Source: Lachnospiraceae bacterium UBA3632 (lineage in GTDB: Bacteria > Bacillota > Clostridia > Lachnospirales > Lachnospiraceae). From it: a DNA stretch of 64,000 bases. Made by a program: the position numbers and the translations under genes. Numbering within the stretch: position 1 is the stretch's first letter; every line of letters begins with the position of its first letter. Positions 17,037 through 26,249 of this stretch are shown piece by piece. The stretch covers positions 1 to 64,000 of the forward strand of contig DFKZ01000054.1 of NCBI GenBank assembly GCA_002373975.1, given 5' to 3'. The notes beneath the pieces are model-generated. The model ran no database searches. It saw only the letters and a program-made list of their open reading frames with translations, and had not been told where the DNA came from.

Positions 17037-17624
17037 ATGGTAATCAGATCAGTTGAATTGGAAACCGTATGTGGTGTTAAGAGTAAGCTTCCGGAAAATC
17101 TTTTTCCGGAAGTTGCTTTTGCGGGAAAAAGTAATGTCGGGAAATCCTCTCTTCTGAATGCTCTTGTGCAGAGGAAGGCCTTGGCCCGCACCAGCTCACA
17201 GCCCGGTAAAACTCAGACGATCAATTTCTATAACGTGAATAAGAATCTGTATCTGGTGGATCTGCCGGGGTACGGATATGCCAGTGCTTCAAAGGAGATA
17301 CGTGAGTCCTGGGGAAAGATGATCGAAAGATATCTCCACACCTCAGAGATGTTAAAGCAGGTGTTTCTCCTTATCGATATAAGGCATGAGCCGTCGGCTA
17401 ACGATAAGCTGATGTATGAGTGGATCGGATCACAGGGCTTTGATCCCGTGATCATAGCGACCAAACTGGATAAGATAAAAAGAAGTCAGATCGACAAACA
17501 GCTTAAACTTATAAGGACTACGCTGGAATGCGGAAAGGAAACAAGGATCATACCTTTTTCCGCCGAGACCAAGCAGGGAAGAGATGAAATCTGGCTTGAG
17601 ATAGAAAGAATCATTCAGGAGTAA
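17037..17624 (+). CDS. engB: Ribosome biogenesis GTP-binding protein YsxC/EngB
   Basis: A 195-residue GTPase with G1 'GKSNVGKSS' (30-38), G3 'DLPGYGYA' and G4 'TKLDK'. The family acts in late assembly of the 50S subunit. AGGA lies five bases before the ATG. It is the last gene of the tig operon and is followed by a strong terminator. Confidence 0.95.
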   Translation: MVIRSVELETVCGVKSKLPENLFPEVAFAGKSNVGKSSLLNALVQRKALARTSSQPGKTQTINFYNVNKNLYLVDLPGYGYASASKEIRESWGKMIERYLHTSEMLKQVFLLIDIRHEPSANDKLMYEWIGSQGFDPVIIATKLDKIKRSQIDKQLKLIRTTLECGKETRIIPFSAETKQGRDEIWLEIERIIQE

Positions 17625-17677
17625 ACCGACATAAAACAAGCAAAAGCATATATAAACAGACATAAATATTGGTAAAC

Positions 17678-17710
17678 AAAAAAACGGAGCAGATGATCTG
17701 CTCCGTTTTT
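17678..17710. terminator. Bidirectional terminator between engB and csp
   Basis: The near-perfect hairpin ACGGAGCAGAT/ATCTGCTCCGT is flanked by A and T runs on both sides, so it can stop transcription of both convergent units. Confidence 0.9.
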
Positions 17711-17729
17711 AGGATTGCTGATAAATTGT

Positions 17730-17942
17730 TTATTTAACAACGGTAACGTTCACAGCGCGCTCCTTGCCCTTTGCATCGTCAACTTCGATGTCAAAAGTAA
17801 CATTTGCGCCTTCGTCAAGAGTCTTGTATCCATCGGAATTGATGCCGGAGAAGTGTACAAATACATCCTTTCCGTCAGCTTCATTAGTGATGAAACCATA
17901 ACCCTTCTGAGCGTTAAACCATTTAACAGTTCCCTTGTTCAT
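17730..17942 (-). CDS. Cold-shock domain protein
   Basis: A 70-residue CspA-family protein starting '[18 protein letters not shown]', with RNP1 (KGYGFI) and RNP2 (VFVHF). It binds single-stranded RNA and DNA and melts mRNA structure in the cold. The start at 17942 has AAGGAGG ten bases upstream; an in-frame upstream codon at 17996 is not a plausible start. It is preceded by a leader of about 150 bases with a long AU-rich hairpin, similar in length to known cold-shock leaders. Confidence 0.95.
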   Translation of the reverse strand: MNKGTVKWFNAQKGYGFITNEADGKDVFVHFSGINSDGYKTLDEGANVTFDIEVDDAKGKERAVNVTVVK

Positions 17943-18132
17943 GTGCTTGGTGCCTCCTTGGTGGTCTGCGGGCATATGCCCAATTTGCGTTATCATAATC
18001 CGAACAGATACAAAAAATTCACATATTTTTGTAAATCATCAGGAAGGGCTAAAGACTTACAAAAATATGTGAATCAATGCGTCCACTTCGAATTACAAGC
18101 GTAGTATAACATTACAAAACAAAAGGTGTCAA
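17943..18132 (-). promoter_or_regulatory. csp promoter and structured leader
   Basis: Read on the minus strand, TTGACA (18132-18127), an 18-base spacer and TATACT (18108-18103) place the transcript start near 18096, about 150 bases before the start codon. Inside the leader, 18074-18054 and 18037-18017 form a 21-base stem with one mismatch and a 16-base loop, followed directly by a TTTTTT run. This is attenuator-like, and its AU-rich stem could respond to temperature. Confidence 0.7.
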
Positions 18133-18161
18133 TATATGTAGATAATTTTTGTCAGAATATT

Positions 18162-18293
18162 TTGACATCGGAGATAAGATCTACTAATATCTAGTATAAT
18201 TCATGCTTGAGTCAAATGATTGACCCAGGCATGATACCACGGATTGCTTCGTTTCTTCGAAACTTTTGACCCTGGTATTATATTATTTATACT
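18162..18293 (+). promoter_or_regulatory. clpB upstream region: two promoters and hairpins
   Basis: Promoter 1 is TTGACA (18162-18167), 17 bases, TAATAT (18185-18190). Promoter 2 is TTGACC (18266-18271), 16 bases, TATACT (18288-18293). Between them, 18203-18215 pairs with 18220-18232 (one mismatch, ATGA loop), and ATACCA (18234) pairs with TGGTAT (18273). No CIRCE element and no tandem CtsR heptads were found, so heat control, if present, uses something else. Confidence 0.55.
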
Positions 18294-18392
18294 TTTTTAA
18301 TGATTGAGGGATTGATATTTTGAGTATCGGTGTTATAGTTGTAGTAGAACAGAAATGAGAGGAAGATCATAGAATCAAGGGAGGAAAATATT

Positions 18393-20999
18393 ATGAACAT
18401 CAACAAATTTACACAGAAATCCGTTGAGGCGGTCAACAATCTCGAAAAGATCGCATACGAATACGGAAATCAGGAAATAGAACAGGAACACCTTTTGCTG
18501 TCGCTTCTTACGATAGATGACAGTCTTATCCGCAAGCTCATCGAAAAGATGGAGATCGATGCACAGCATTTTACAGACCGTGTTATAAGCGGGATCGAAA
18601 AGAGGGTAAAGGTGAGCGGAGGCGACCTGAGGATCGGCCAGGCGCTCAATAAGGTGCTGGTAAGCGCCGAGGATGAAGCTCACGCTATGGGTGATGAGTA
18701 TGTGTCGGTGGAGCATCTCTTCCTTTCCATGCTGAGGAATCCCAATCCAGAGATAAAGGCCATATTTAAGGAATACGGGATCACTGTTGAGAGATTCCTG
18801 CAGACACTTTCAACAGTACGCGGAAATCAGAAAGTGGTGAGCGATAATCCGGAATCTACTTACGACACACTTGAAAAATACGGTCAGGATCTGGTGGAAA
18901 AAGCCCGCATGCAAAAGCTCGATCCGGTTATCGGCCGTGACAGCGAGATACGAAACGTGGTAAGGATCCTTTCCAGAAAGACCAAGAACAACCCCGTGCT
19001 CATCGGTGAGCCCGGAGTCGGTAAAACGGCGGTGGTAGAGGGACTTGCCCAGAGGATCGTAAGGGGAGATGTTCCGAATAATCTTAAAGAGAAAAAGATA
19101 TTTGCCCTGGACATGGGAGCGCTTGTAGCCGGTGCAAAGTACCGCGGAGAATTTGAGGAAAGACTGAAAGCAGTTCTCGAAGAGGTAAGAAAAAGTAACG
19201 GACAGATCATTCTGTTCATCGATGAGCTGCATACCATAGTGGGTGCGGGAAAGACTGATGGCGCCCTCGATGCCGGAAACATGTTAAAACCCATGCTTGC
19301 CAGAGGCGAGCTACACTGCATCGGTGCCACCACCCTCGATGAGTACAGGATGTACATCGAGAAGGATGCCGCGCTCGAAAGACGTTTCCAGCCTGTAATG
19401 GTGGATGAGCCCACCGTGGAGGACACGATATCGATCCTGCGCGGACTGAAGGAAAGATATGAAACCTACCACGGCGTAAAGATAGTGGACAGCGCACTCG
19501 TATCGGCTGCAGTTTTGTCGAACAGATATATCTCCGACAGGTTCCTCCCCGACAAGGCGATTGACCTTGTGGATGAGGCTTGTGCGCTTATAAAGACCGA
19601 GATGGATTCCATGCCGGCCGAGCTTGATGAGATGAATCGTCATATCATGCAGCTTGAGATAGAGGAAACTGCCCTCAAAAAGGAGGACGATCAGTTAAGC
19701 CGCGACAGACTCGCAGCCCTTCAGAAGGAACTCTCCGAGCTCAAGGAAACCTTTGCGGGACAGAAAGCCCAGTGGGATAACGAAAAGGGTGCAGCCAAGA
19801 AGCTGTCCGATATCAGAAAGGAAATAGAGGAAGTAAAGGACAGCATTGCGATAGCACAGCGGGACGGCGATTACGAGAAAGCATCCGAGCTACAGTATTC
19901 AAAGCTTCCGTCCCTTCAGAAGGAGCTCGAGGCAGAAGAGGAACGTCAGGAGAAGGTCGGCGGAGAAAAGCTTGTACACGAGCGCGTTGAGGAAGATGAG
20001 ATCGCAAGGATCATATCGCGCTGGACAGGCATTCCGGTTACAAAGCTTACGGAAAGTGAAAGAAGCAAGACACTTCATCTGGACGATGAACTTCATAAGC
20101 GTGTCATGGGACAGGATGAGGCCGTTACCAGAGTGAGCGAGGCTATCCTGCGCTCAAAGGCAGGCATAAAGGATCCCAGAAAACCCATTGGATCGTTCCT
20201 GTTCCTGGGCCCTACCGGTGTGGGAAAGACAGAGCTCGCCAAATCCCTTGCGGCATCACTCTTCGATGATGAGAATAATATCGTAAGGATCGACATGTCG
20301 GAGTATATGGAGAAGTTCTCGGTATCGAGGCTTATCGGAGCGCCTCCGGGATATGTCGGATATGAAGAGGGCGGTCAGCTCACCGAGGCTGTGCGCAGAA
20401 AGCCCTACAGCGTAGTGCTTTTTGATGAGATAGAAAAAGCCCATCCCGATGTTTTCAACGTGCTCCTGCAGGTGATGGATGACGGAAGGATCACAGATTC
20501 ACAGGGAAGGACAGTCGACTTTAAGAACACGATCCTGATCATGACTTCCAATATAGGAGCGCAGTATCTGCTTGAAGGCATTGATGACAAGGGTGAGATA
20601 AAGCCCGAAGCCGAAAGCATGGTAATGGAGGATTTGAGAGCACATTTCAGACCGGAATTTCTTAACCGTCTTGATGAGACCATAATGTTCAAGCCCCTTA
20701 CCAGAGAAAACCTTTCCGGCATCATCGAGCTGATCGTTAAGGATATCAACAAGAGACTGGAGGAAAAGTATATCAGGATCGAACTGACAGATGCAGCCAA
20801 ATCCTTTATAGCGGATGAAGCTTACGATCCCGTCTACGGAGCAAGACCTCTTAAGAGATATGTTCAGAAAAATGTTGAGACCATGGCCGCAAAGCTTATC
20901 CTTTCCGACGAAGCGGGAGAAGGTGATACCATAAGGATAGATGAAAAGAACGGATCCCTTGTGGGAGAGACGGTTAAAAACACTGCCCGGAATGATTAA
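18393..20999 (+). CDS. clpB: ATP-dependent disaggregase ClpB
   Basis: An 868-residue Hsp100 protein with the complete layout: Clp N domain (1 to about 145), first AAA domain with Walker A 'GEPGVGKT' near 205, coiled-coil middle domain at about 410-525 (needed for work with DnaK), and second AAA domain with Walker A 'GPTGVGKT' near 606 and '[13 protein letters not shown]'. It resolubilises aggregates after heat stress. GGGAGGA precedes the ATG. It is monocistronic or weakly linked to the following genes. Confidence 0.97.
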   Translation: MNINKFTQKSVEAVNNLEKIAYEYGNQEIEQEHLLLSLLTIDDSLIRKLIEKMEIDAQHFTDRVISGIEKRVKVSGGDLRIGQALNKVLVSAEDEAHAMGDEYVSVEHLFLSMLRNPNPEIKAIFKEYGITVERFLQTLSTVRGNQKVVSDNPESTYDTLEKYGQDLVEKARMQKLDPVIGRDSEIRNVVRILSRKTKNNPVLIGEPGVGKTAVVEGLAQRIVRGDVPNNLKEKKIFALDMGALVAGAKYRGEFEERLKAVLEEVRKSNGQIILFIDELHTIVGAGKTDGALDAGNMLKPMLARGELHCIGATTLDEYRMYIEKDAALERRFQPVMVDEPTVEDTISILRGLKERYETYHGVKIVDSALVSAAVLSNRYISDRFLPDKAIDLVDEACALIKTEMDSMPAELDEMNRHIMQLEIEETALKKEDDQLSRDRLAALQKELSELKETFAGQKAQWDNEKGAAKKLSDIRKEIEEVKDSIAIAQRDGDYEKASELQYSKLPSLQKELEAEEERQEKVGGEKLVHERVEEDEIARIISRWTGIPVTKLTESERSKTLHLDDELHKRVMGQDEAVTRVSEAILRSKAGIKDPRKPIGSFLFLGPTGVGKTELAKSLAASLFDDENNIVRIDMSEYMEKFSVSRLIGAPPGYVGYEEGGQLTEAVRRKPYSVVLFDEIEKAHPDVFNVLLQVMDDGRITDSQGRTVDFKNTILIMTSNIGAQYLLEGIDDKGEIKPEAESMVMEDLRAHFRPEFLNRLDETIMFKPLTRENLSGIIELIVKDINKRLEEKYIRIELTDAAKSFIADEAYDPVYGARPLKRYVQKNVETMAAKLILSDEAGEGDTIRIDEKNGSLVGETVKNTARND

Positions 21000-21043
21000 A
21001 GGCATTGCTGAACCGCGGAACTAAAAGATAGAACATGCTAAAG

Positions 21044-21077
21044 ATATACCCCGTCATTTGCCGACGGGGTATATTTG
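21044..21077 (+). terminator. Hairpin after clpB
   Basis: A perfect 12-base-pair stem, ATATACCCCGTC/GACGGGGTATAT, with a seven-base loop. The U tract is poor (TTGTGTT), so termination may be partial and allow readthrough into the next genes. Confidence 0.6.
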
Positions 21078-21122
21078 TGTTATATTTGTAATGGTGGCGT
21101 GAAGCCAAAAAGAGGTCACATC

Positions 21123-21686
21123 ATGAATGTAAACGATATAGCATATATGTACAATTCCGCAATGACCGATTCTTCGGTCGGAGCGGTTTTATCATCAACC
21201 AAAACAGGCAGGATCACCGAGGAACTCCGGGCTCTGAAAACAGAGATGGAGAAAAAGGGAGTAGATAAGGATTCCGGATTTTCCGATGCGCTGGGCGAGG
21301 AGATATCCAAGATCACCGAAAGCGGAAAGACATCGGAGCTCAGCTCGCAGGAGCTGGCAAAGGTTTCGGAATTCAGGGCGCTTGCAGGCGCACTTGATCA
21401 CTCCGTGCTCGGAAACATGGTGGAGGGAGCAAGCGATAAAGAACTTGCGCAGCTTTCCGAGGAACTGCTCGGAAGCTCCAAAGGAAGGGATACTCTGTCC
21501 AAGCTTGTAGAAGGCCATTTTACAAATATGGTGCTGGATACCTCGGATGATGATAACGATCACGGGTTCTCCGATTCGGCCGACTCGCTTAATGATACGG
21601 TAAACAGATCTCAGGAGTTGATCGACAGGCTTGATGCCGTGGCCGATACTTTAAAAACCGCGGAAGGTGACGAAGAAGACGCTTGA
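21123..21686 (+). CDS. Acidic, helical protein of unknown function
   Basis: A 187-residue, strongly acidic and Ser-rich protein, predicted mostly helical, without a signal peptide or membrane segment. Repeated 'ELSSQELAKVSEF' and 'ELAQLSEELL' style amphipathic stretches suggest coiled-coil or helical-bundle structure. The start at 21123 has GAGGT six bases upstream. The stop lies four bases before the foldase gene, so the two are one operon. No family was recognised. It may be an export-linked or scaffold protein, but this is only context. Confidence 0.65.
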   Translation: MNVNDIAYMYNSAMTDSSVGAVLSSTKTGRITEELRALKTEMEKKGVDKDSGFSDALGEEISKITESGKTSELSSQELAKVSEFRALAGALDHSVLGNMVEGASDKELAQLSEELLGSSKGRDTLSKLVEGHFTNMVLDTSDDDNDHGFSDSADSLNDTVNRSQELIDRLDAVADTLKTAEGDEEDA

Positions 21687-21690
21687 TATT

Positions 21691-22815
21691 ATGAGCTTTT
21701 TTAAGAGTATTGCAAGTCATATACACAGATGCAGGGCTTATGTTTTTATCTCTTTGGCGGCGGTGATCTGCTGCTTTCTGTTATCCGGCTGCGGAACAAA
21801 AGTTATTCTCACGACAGGATTTGCCAAGGATGAGGTGTTTCATATAGCCGATCAGAGCTGCACACTGTCCGAGATAATGGTGTATCTTACGGATATCCAG
21901 AATCAGTACGAGACGGTATACGGAAGCGGAATATGGGATGCGAGCCTTGACGGAGTCTCCCTTGAGGATAATGTAAAGGACACCGTTCTGGCCAGGATCG
22001 CGCAGGTTAAGACCATGTACCTGATGGCTCAGAGCAAAGGTGTGGAGCTTACTGAAGAGCAGTCTGAAATGGTCAGGCAGTGCGCGGAGGATTACTATAA
22101 CAGCCTTTCCGAAGGTCAGATTGAATTCCTCGGAACCGACATTGAAAAGCTGACCGGGATGTACAGGGAGTACGCACTGTCAGAGCTTGTCATCGACAAG
22201 ATGATAGACGAAGCCAACCCCGAGATAAGCGATGATGAGGCAAGAACGGTCACCCTTTTGCATATATATATTTCTACCGGAGTGACTGACGGCAGCGGAA
22301 ACTTTGTCAGCTATGATACCGAAGAAAAAAAGCGCCGTTACGATATCGCCTGTCTGGTGCGTGACAGGGCCCGGAGCGGGGAGGACTTCGAGACCCTTGC
22401 CGCGGAATACAGCGAGGAAGAGAATATCAATCTGTCCGTGAGGAGAAATACCATGGACGCGGCCACAGAAAATGCGGCATTTGAGCTTGAGACCGGCGAG
22501 ATAAGCGATGTTGTCACCAACGAGTCGGGATATCATATTTTTAAGTGCGTGAGTCCTCTCGACAGAGAGCAGACCGAGCTGAACAAGATAGCTATCGTCG
22601 AGGAGCGAAGGCAGAAGGCTTTTGAAGAGGAATATAACGCGTTTGTATCCGGACTTATCAAAAACCTGAATGAAGAGTTGTGGGAAACAGTTACTCTGCC
22701 GCGGGATCAGCGGATAGAAGCAGGGTTTTTCAGAATATATGACGAGAAGTTTTCTCAGCAGGGCGGTACGACTGACGACGAGAAATCAGTCATGGAAGAG
22801 AACAGCGGGGAATAA
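21691..22815 (+). CDS. PrsA-like peptidyl-prolyl isomerase lipoprotein
   Basis: A 374-residue lipoprotein. The signal sequence ends in the lipobox LSGC with Cys34. Residues about 50-170 resemble the SurA/PrsA N-terminal chaperone region, and about 185-300 are a parvulin-type isomerase domain ('AFELETGEISDVVTNESGYHIFK'). It probably folds secreted proteins on the outer face of the membrane. The ATG at 21691 gives a normal signal peptide; a GTG at 21667 overlapping the upstream gene is less likely. Confidence 0.85.
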   Translation: MSFFKSIASHIHRCRAYVFISLAAVICCFLLSGCGTKVILTTGFAKDEVFHIADQSCTLSEIMVYLTDIQNQYETVYGSGIWDASLDGVSLEDNVKDTVLARIAQVKTMYLMAQSKGVELTEEQSEMVRQCAEDYYNSLSEGQIEFLGTDIEKLTGMYREYALSELVIDKMIDEANPEISDDEARTVTLLHIYISTGVTDGSGNFVSYDTEEKKRRYDIACLVRDRARSGEDFETLAAEYSEEENINLSVRRNTMDAATENAAFELETGEISDVVTNESGYHIFKCVSPLDREQTELNKIAIVEERRQKAFEEEYNAFVSGLIKNLNEELWETVTLPRDQRIEAGFFRIYDEKFSQQGGTTDDEKSVMEENSGE

Positions 22816-22820
22816 GAAGG

Positions 22821-23219
22821 ATGGAAAAGGAAACACTTATACTTGTTGTGGATGATGCCGAGATCAACTTAAAGATCGCGGAGAAAATAATAACACGGGA
22901 ATATTCCGTCAAATGCGTTCTGAGCGGAGAGGAGTGCCTTGCCTATCTGGTAGACCATACTCCCGATCTGATCCTGCTTGACCTTCACATGCCAGATATG
23001 GATGGGTTTGAAGTGATGGAGAAGCTGAACGCGTCAAATAACTGGAAGGATATTCCCGTGATACTCTTAACCGCAGACAACGATCCCGATTACGAAGTCA
23101 AAGGGTTTTCGCTGGGAGCGATCGATTTTATTACCAAGCCCTTTGTCGCTGAGGTTATGCTACACCGTGTGGCAAAAGCATTGGAACTCAGCAGACTGAG
23201 GAAGCTTGTATCGTCTTAG
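22821..23219 (+). CDS. Receiver-domain-only response regulator
   Basis: A 132-residue protein consisting of one CheY-like receiver domain. The acidic pocket is in 'VVDDAEIN', the phospho-acceptor is Asp54 in 'LLDLHMPDMDG', and the conserved lysine is in 'ITKPF'. There is no output domain and no kinase nearby, so it acts as a phosphorelay intermediate or by protein-protein binding. It begins six bases after the foldase gene. Confidence 0.9.
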   Translation: MEKETLILVVDDAEINLKIAEKIITREYSVKCVLSGEECLAYLVDHTPDLILLDLHMPDMDGFEVMEKLNASNNWKDIPVILLTADNDPDYEVKGFSLGAIDFITKPFVAEVMLHRVAKALELSRLRKLVSS

Positions 23220-23221
23220 AT

Positions 23222-24727
23222 TTATTTCTTTTTGGGATCTGCGGGGATTCGCCCATATATCTTTGCAAATCTCTTTATGTATTTAGCAAGGTCTTTTGTA
23301 AAGTCTTTTTCACTCATGCGCCAGCGCCAGTTGATACCAAGGGTCGAGGGCGCATTTATTCTTGCCTCGTTTCCGAGGAACATATAATCCTGTATCGGAA
23401 TGACACAGCTTTCGGCAGCAGTCTGGTGTGCCGCGCGCAGGTATGCCTCCTGCAGATCCTTGCGCTTTTTGACGTTAAGGTATTTCTTTGCAAATTTCAC
23501 ATCTTCTTTTCCGAGCTGGTCGATCCACGCCTTTAAGGTAAAGTTGTCATGGGTGCCTGTATAAACCACATAGTTGCGGTAACAGTAGTGGGGAAGATGC
23601 TCGCTGTCTCCGCCGGCATCAAAGGCAAACTGCAGGATCTTCATTCCGGGGTAACCGCAGCGGGCAATAAGGTTTCTTACGCTGTCGGTGATAAAGCCCA
23701 GATCCTCGGCTATGATCCTGCCGGAACCAAATTCTTTATTGATGGCTGCAAAGAGTGAGTAACCGGGACCTTTAAGCCATTTTCCGCCTACCGCTGTCTT
23801 GTCACCGTAAGGAACTGCCCAGTACTCATCGAATCCGCGGAAGTGATCTATACGCACGATATCATAGAGCTCAAAGCATTTCTTCATACGATCAAGCCAC
23901 CATTTGTAGCCTGTGGCTTTGTGTACCTTCCACTTGTAAAGGGGGTTGCCCCAAAGCTGACCGTCGGCTGTAAAGCAGTCGGGAGGGCAGCCTGCAACTG
24001 CGGTTGGGAAGCCTTTTTCGTCCAGCTCAAACAGATCGGGATTAGCCCATGTGTCTGCACTGTCGAATGCAACATAGATGGGAATGTCACCGATTATCTC
24101 GATACCGTTTTTGTTAGCATATTTTTTAAGGTTATTCCACTGGGCAGAGAAGAGATATTGCTGGAATTCATAGCATGCTATCTCATCCGCAAGTTTGGTT
24201 TTGTAGGCAACCATAGCTTTTTTATCGCGGCGCCTGATATCCTCGTCCCATTCCATAAAGTTTATCCCGCCAAAGGAATCCTTTACAGCCATATAGAGGG
24301 CGTAATCGGGAAGCCAGTAGGAATTCTTTCTAATGAAGGATCTGTACTTTTTATCTTCGAGGAACCCTTTCTTCTTTGCTCTGTCGTATGCTTTGCGATA
24401 GAGTTTAAAGCGCCCGAAATAGAGTTTTTCGTAGTCTATATCAAGAGGATTTTCGCCAAAATCGGGGAGTTCGCATTCTGCCTTGGTGAGAAGTCCTTCG
24501 TCGATAAGTGTCTCCAAATCGATAAAATACGGGTTACCCGCAAATGATGAAAATGACTGGTAGGGAGAATCTCCATACCCTGTGGGGCCAAGGGGCAGGA
24601 TCTGCCAGAGCGACTGTCCGGCTTCCTTTAAAAAGTCGATAAAATCGTATGCTGCCTTTCCGAATGTGCCGATCCCGTAAGGGGAGGGGAGACTGAAGAT
24701 GGGGAAGAGTATGCCTGCTTTTCTCAT
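23222..24727 (-). CDS. malQ: 4-alpha-glucanotransferase (amylomaltase)
   Basis: A 501-residue GH77 enzyme of normal length. It begins with the typical 'RKAGILFPIFSLPSPYGIGTFG'-like N-terminus and carries the catalytic nucleophile region 'IVRIDHFRGF', the acid/base region 'RIIAEDLGFIT' and 'GTHDNFT'. It transfers glucan segments between maltodextrins in the cytoplasm. GAGGA lies seven bases before the ATG. It stands alone and converges with the receiver gene. Confidence 0.96.
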   Translation of the reverse strand: MRKAGILFPIFSLPSPYGIGTFGKAAYDFIDFLKEAGQSLWQILPLGPTGYGDSPYQSFSSFAGNPYFIDLETLIDEGLLTKAECELPDFGENPLDIDYEKLYFGRFKLYRKAYDRAKKKGFLEDKKYRSFIRKNSYWLPDYALYMAVKDSFGGINFMEWDEDIRRRDKKAMVAYKTKLADEIACYEFQQYLFSAQWNNLKKYANKNGIEIIGDIPIYVAFDSADTWANPDLFELDEKGFPTAVAGCPPDCFTADGQLWGNPLYKWKVHKATGYKWWLDRMKKCFELYDIVRIDHFRGFDEYWAVPYGDKTAVGGKWLKGPGYSLFAAINKEFGSGRIIAEDLGFITDSVRNLIARCGYPGMKILQFAFDAGGDSEHLPHYCYRNYVVYTGTHDNFTLKAWIDQLGKEDVKFAKKYLNVKKRKDLQEAYLRAAHQTAAESCVIPIQDYMFLGNEARINAPSTLGINWRWRMSEKDFTKDLAKYIKRFAKIYGRIPADPKKK

Positions 24728-24946
24728 AAAGTATTCCTCTAAAAATGTGCGGTTAGTGAGTTATTCAGATAGTTTGGACATGTGATCGAACACGATATGT
24801 GATATTACACTATAATCTAATACTACTACGCATTTAACAAAGTTTCAACAATTTTTTGAAAACGGTTTCCGAGACGGCCTGACATATTAAGAAACATGCA
24901 GACACAAAGCGCGGATCCGACTGCACCCGGTCCTGCTTATTTGTGT

Positions 24947-24975
24947 TTGACTTAATCTGCAAAATGCTGTACAAT
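24947..24975 (+). promoter_or_regulatory. tRNA-Leu promoter
   Basis: TTGACT (24947-24952), 17-base spacer, TACAAT (24970-24975). The tRNA starts 11 bases later. Confidence 0.8.
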
Positions 24976-24986
24976 ACCCTTGTTTT

Positions 24987-25066
24987 GCGGATGTGATGGA
25001 ATTGGTAGACATGCAAGATTTAGGTTCTTGTGCGCAAGCGTGTGGGTTCGAGTCCCTTCATCCGCA
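24987..25066 (+). tRNA. tRNA-Leu(UAG)
   Basis: The acceptor stem GCGGATG/CATCCGC with discriminator A, the D arm, the anticodon stem CAAGA/TCTTG with loop TTTAGGT (anticodon TAG), a variable arm and the T arm GGGTTCGAGTCCC are all readable. The last 20 bases (25047-25066) are repeated exactly at 27869-27888, the far end of the adjoining island. Confidence 0.93.
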
Positions 25067-25073
25067 GGGTGAT

Positions 25074-25112
25074 AAAAAAGGACGAGTAGCAATAAGCTAC
25101 CCGTCCTTTTTT
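25074..25112 (+). terminator. Intrinsic terminator after tRNA-Leu
   Basis: AAAAAAGGACG-GTAGC paired with GCTAC-CGTCCTTTTTT, one mismatch, AATA-type loop. It ends the tRNA transcript. Confidence 0.85.
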
Positions 25113-25236
25113 GGCATCCTGCGGATGCCCCAAACCCACGGTTCTCTGTCTCGCAGGCGTAAACGCCTGCTCGGTCGGTTCGGCGGGAAAATGGTCCACC
25201 GGACCATTTTCTATTTCCGCCTCACCCTTCATCCGC
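25113..25236 (+). repeat. tRNA-tail-associated structured repeat, locus B
   Basis: Contains the hairpins GGCATCC/GGATGCC (25113-25129), GCAGGCGT/ACGCCTGC (25153-25170) and AAAATGGTCC/GGACCATTTT (25188-25210, loop ACC). It ends in CCCTTCATCCGC (25225-25236), a copy of the 3' tail of the adjacent tRNA-Leu (25054-25065). Bases 25176-25236 match 248-308 with three differences: one compensatory pair in the stem and one base that tracks the local tRNA tail. Confidence 0.7.
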
Positions 25237-25350
25237 AATACATGAAGACTAAGCAGAGATGCTTAGTTTTTTTTCATTATATCTATGCACCGATAGCTCA
25301 TCAGTAAATTTCCTAGTGCAATAATCAAAAAAGTATGATAAAATAATTTC

Positions 25351-25362
25351 GAACATCAGTTC
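25351..25362 (+). promoter_or_regulatory. LexA (SOS) box of dinD
   Basis: GAACATCAGTTC matches the GAAC-N4-GTTC core of the Gram-positive LexA/DinR operator and is preceded by C. It lies just after a -10-like TATGAT/TAAAAT cluster (25334-25344) and 18 bases before the dinD start codon, so LexA binding would block initiation. Confidence 0.75.
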
Positions 25363-25380
25363 TGAAAGGTGGACAAGAAT

Positions 25381-26241
25381 ATGCCGTCTCTTAAAGGAAA
25401 AGAATATAAAAGATTTGAAGATATAAAACATATTCGCGATGATGGTAGTGAATACTGGAGCGCCAGAGAGCTTGCGCCGGTTTTGGAATACGCAAAATGG
25501 GATAATTTTCATAAGGTGATAAAGCGAGCAATGATTGCGTGTGAAAACGCCGGACACAGTATTTTAGACCAATTTCCCGAGGTCGGGAATTTGGTAGTAG
25601 GCGGTGTAGCTCCACGAGAAAAGGTTGATTATGAACTCACAAGATATGCTTGTTATCTTATTGTTCAGAACGGTGATCCCCGTAAGGAAGTGATTGCCTT
25701 GGGGCAGACATATTTTGCAATCCAGACATATAGGCAAGAACTGGCAGATCACTTTAACCAATTGGACGAGGACCGCAGAAGACTCGTTGTCCGTGGAGAT
25801 ATTAAGCAATGGAATCAGCTTCTTGCTGAAACTGCCCATGATGCCGGAGTTATCACAAATGAAGAATTTGCCATCTTTCAGAATGCCGGATACATGGGAC
25901 TCTACGGCGGACTGGATGTCGACGATATCCATAACAAGAAGGGATTGACGATCAACCAGAAAATCCTTGACTACATGGGAAGCACCGAACTGATAGCAAA
26001 TCTCTTCCGTATATCCCAAACAGAGGAAAAACTGCGGAAAGACAACATTCAAGGTGCTGATAAGGCAACGCAAACCCATTACGCTGTCGGGCGAGAGGTT
26101 CGAAAGGCAATAGAAAAGATTGGTGGAACTATGCCCGAAGATTTGCCAACACCGGAGAAAAGTATTCAGCAAATTGAAAAGGAACAAATGGAATGGCTTC
26201 AGAAAAAAGCTAAAGCCGGCAAACTGATGTTAGATGAGTGA
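25381..26241 (+). CDS. dinD: DNA-damage-inducible protein D
   Basis: A 286-residue DinD-family protein. The N-terminal BRO-like region ('YWSARELAPVLEYAKWDNFHKVIKRA') and the long helical remainder ('RKEVIALGQTYFAIQTYRQEL') are characteristic. The E. coli homologue is SOS-induced and inhibits RecA filaments. Here a LexA-type box overlaps the promoter, so damage induction is conserved in design. The start at 25381 has AAAGGTGG upstream; a GTG at 25369 is less likely. It is the first gene on the tRNA-Leu island. Confidence 0.92.
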   Translation: MPSLKGKEYKRFEDIKHIRDDGSEYWSARELAPVLEYAKWDNFHKVIKRAMIACENAGHSILDQFPEVGNLVVGGVAPREKVDYELTRYACYLIVQNGDPRKEVIALGQTYFAIQTYRQELADHFNQLDEDRRRLVVRGDIKQWNQLLAETAHDAGVITNEEFAIFQNAGYMGLYGGLDVDDIHNKKGLTINQKILDYMGSTELIANLFRISQTEEKLRKDNIQGADKATQTHYAVGREVRKAIEKIGGTMPEDLPTPEKSIQQIEKEQMEWLQKKAKAGKLMLDE

Positions 26242-26249
26242 GGTACAAA

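Noticed and set aside
18162..18392. CIRCE or CtsR operator ahead of clpB
   Set aside because: No TTAGCACTC/GAGTGCTAA pair and no tandem GGTCAAA heptads were found. Only a single TTTTGACC, which serves as a -35, is present.
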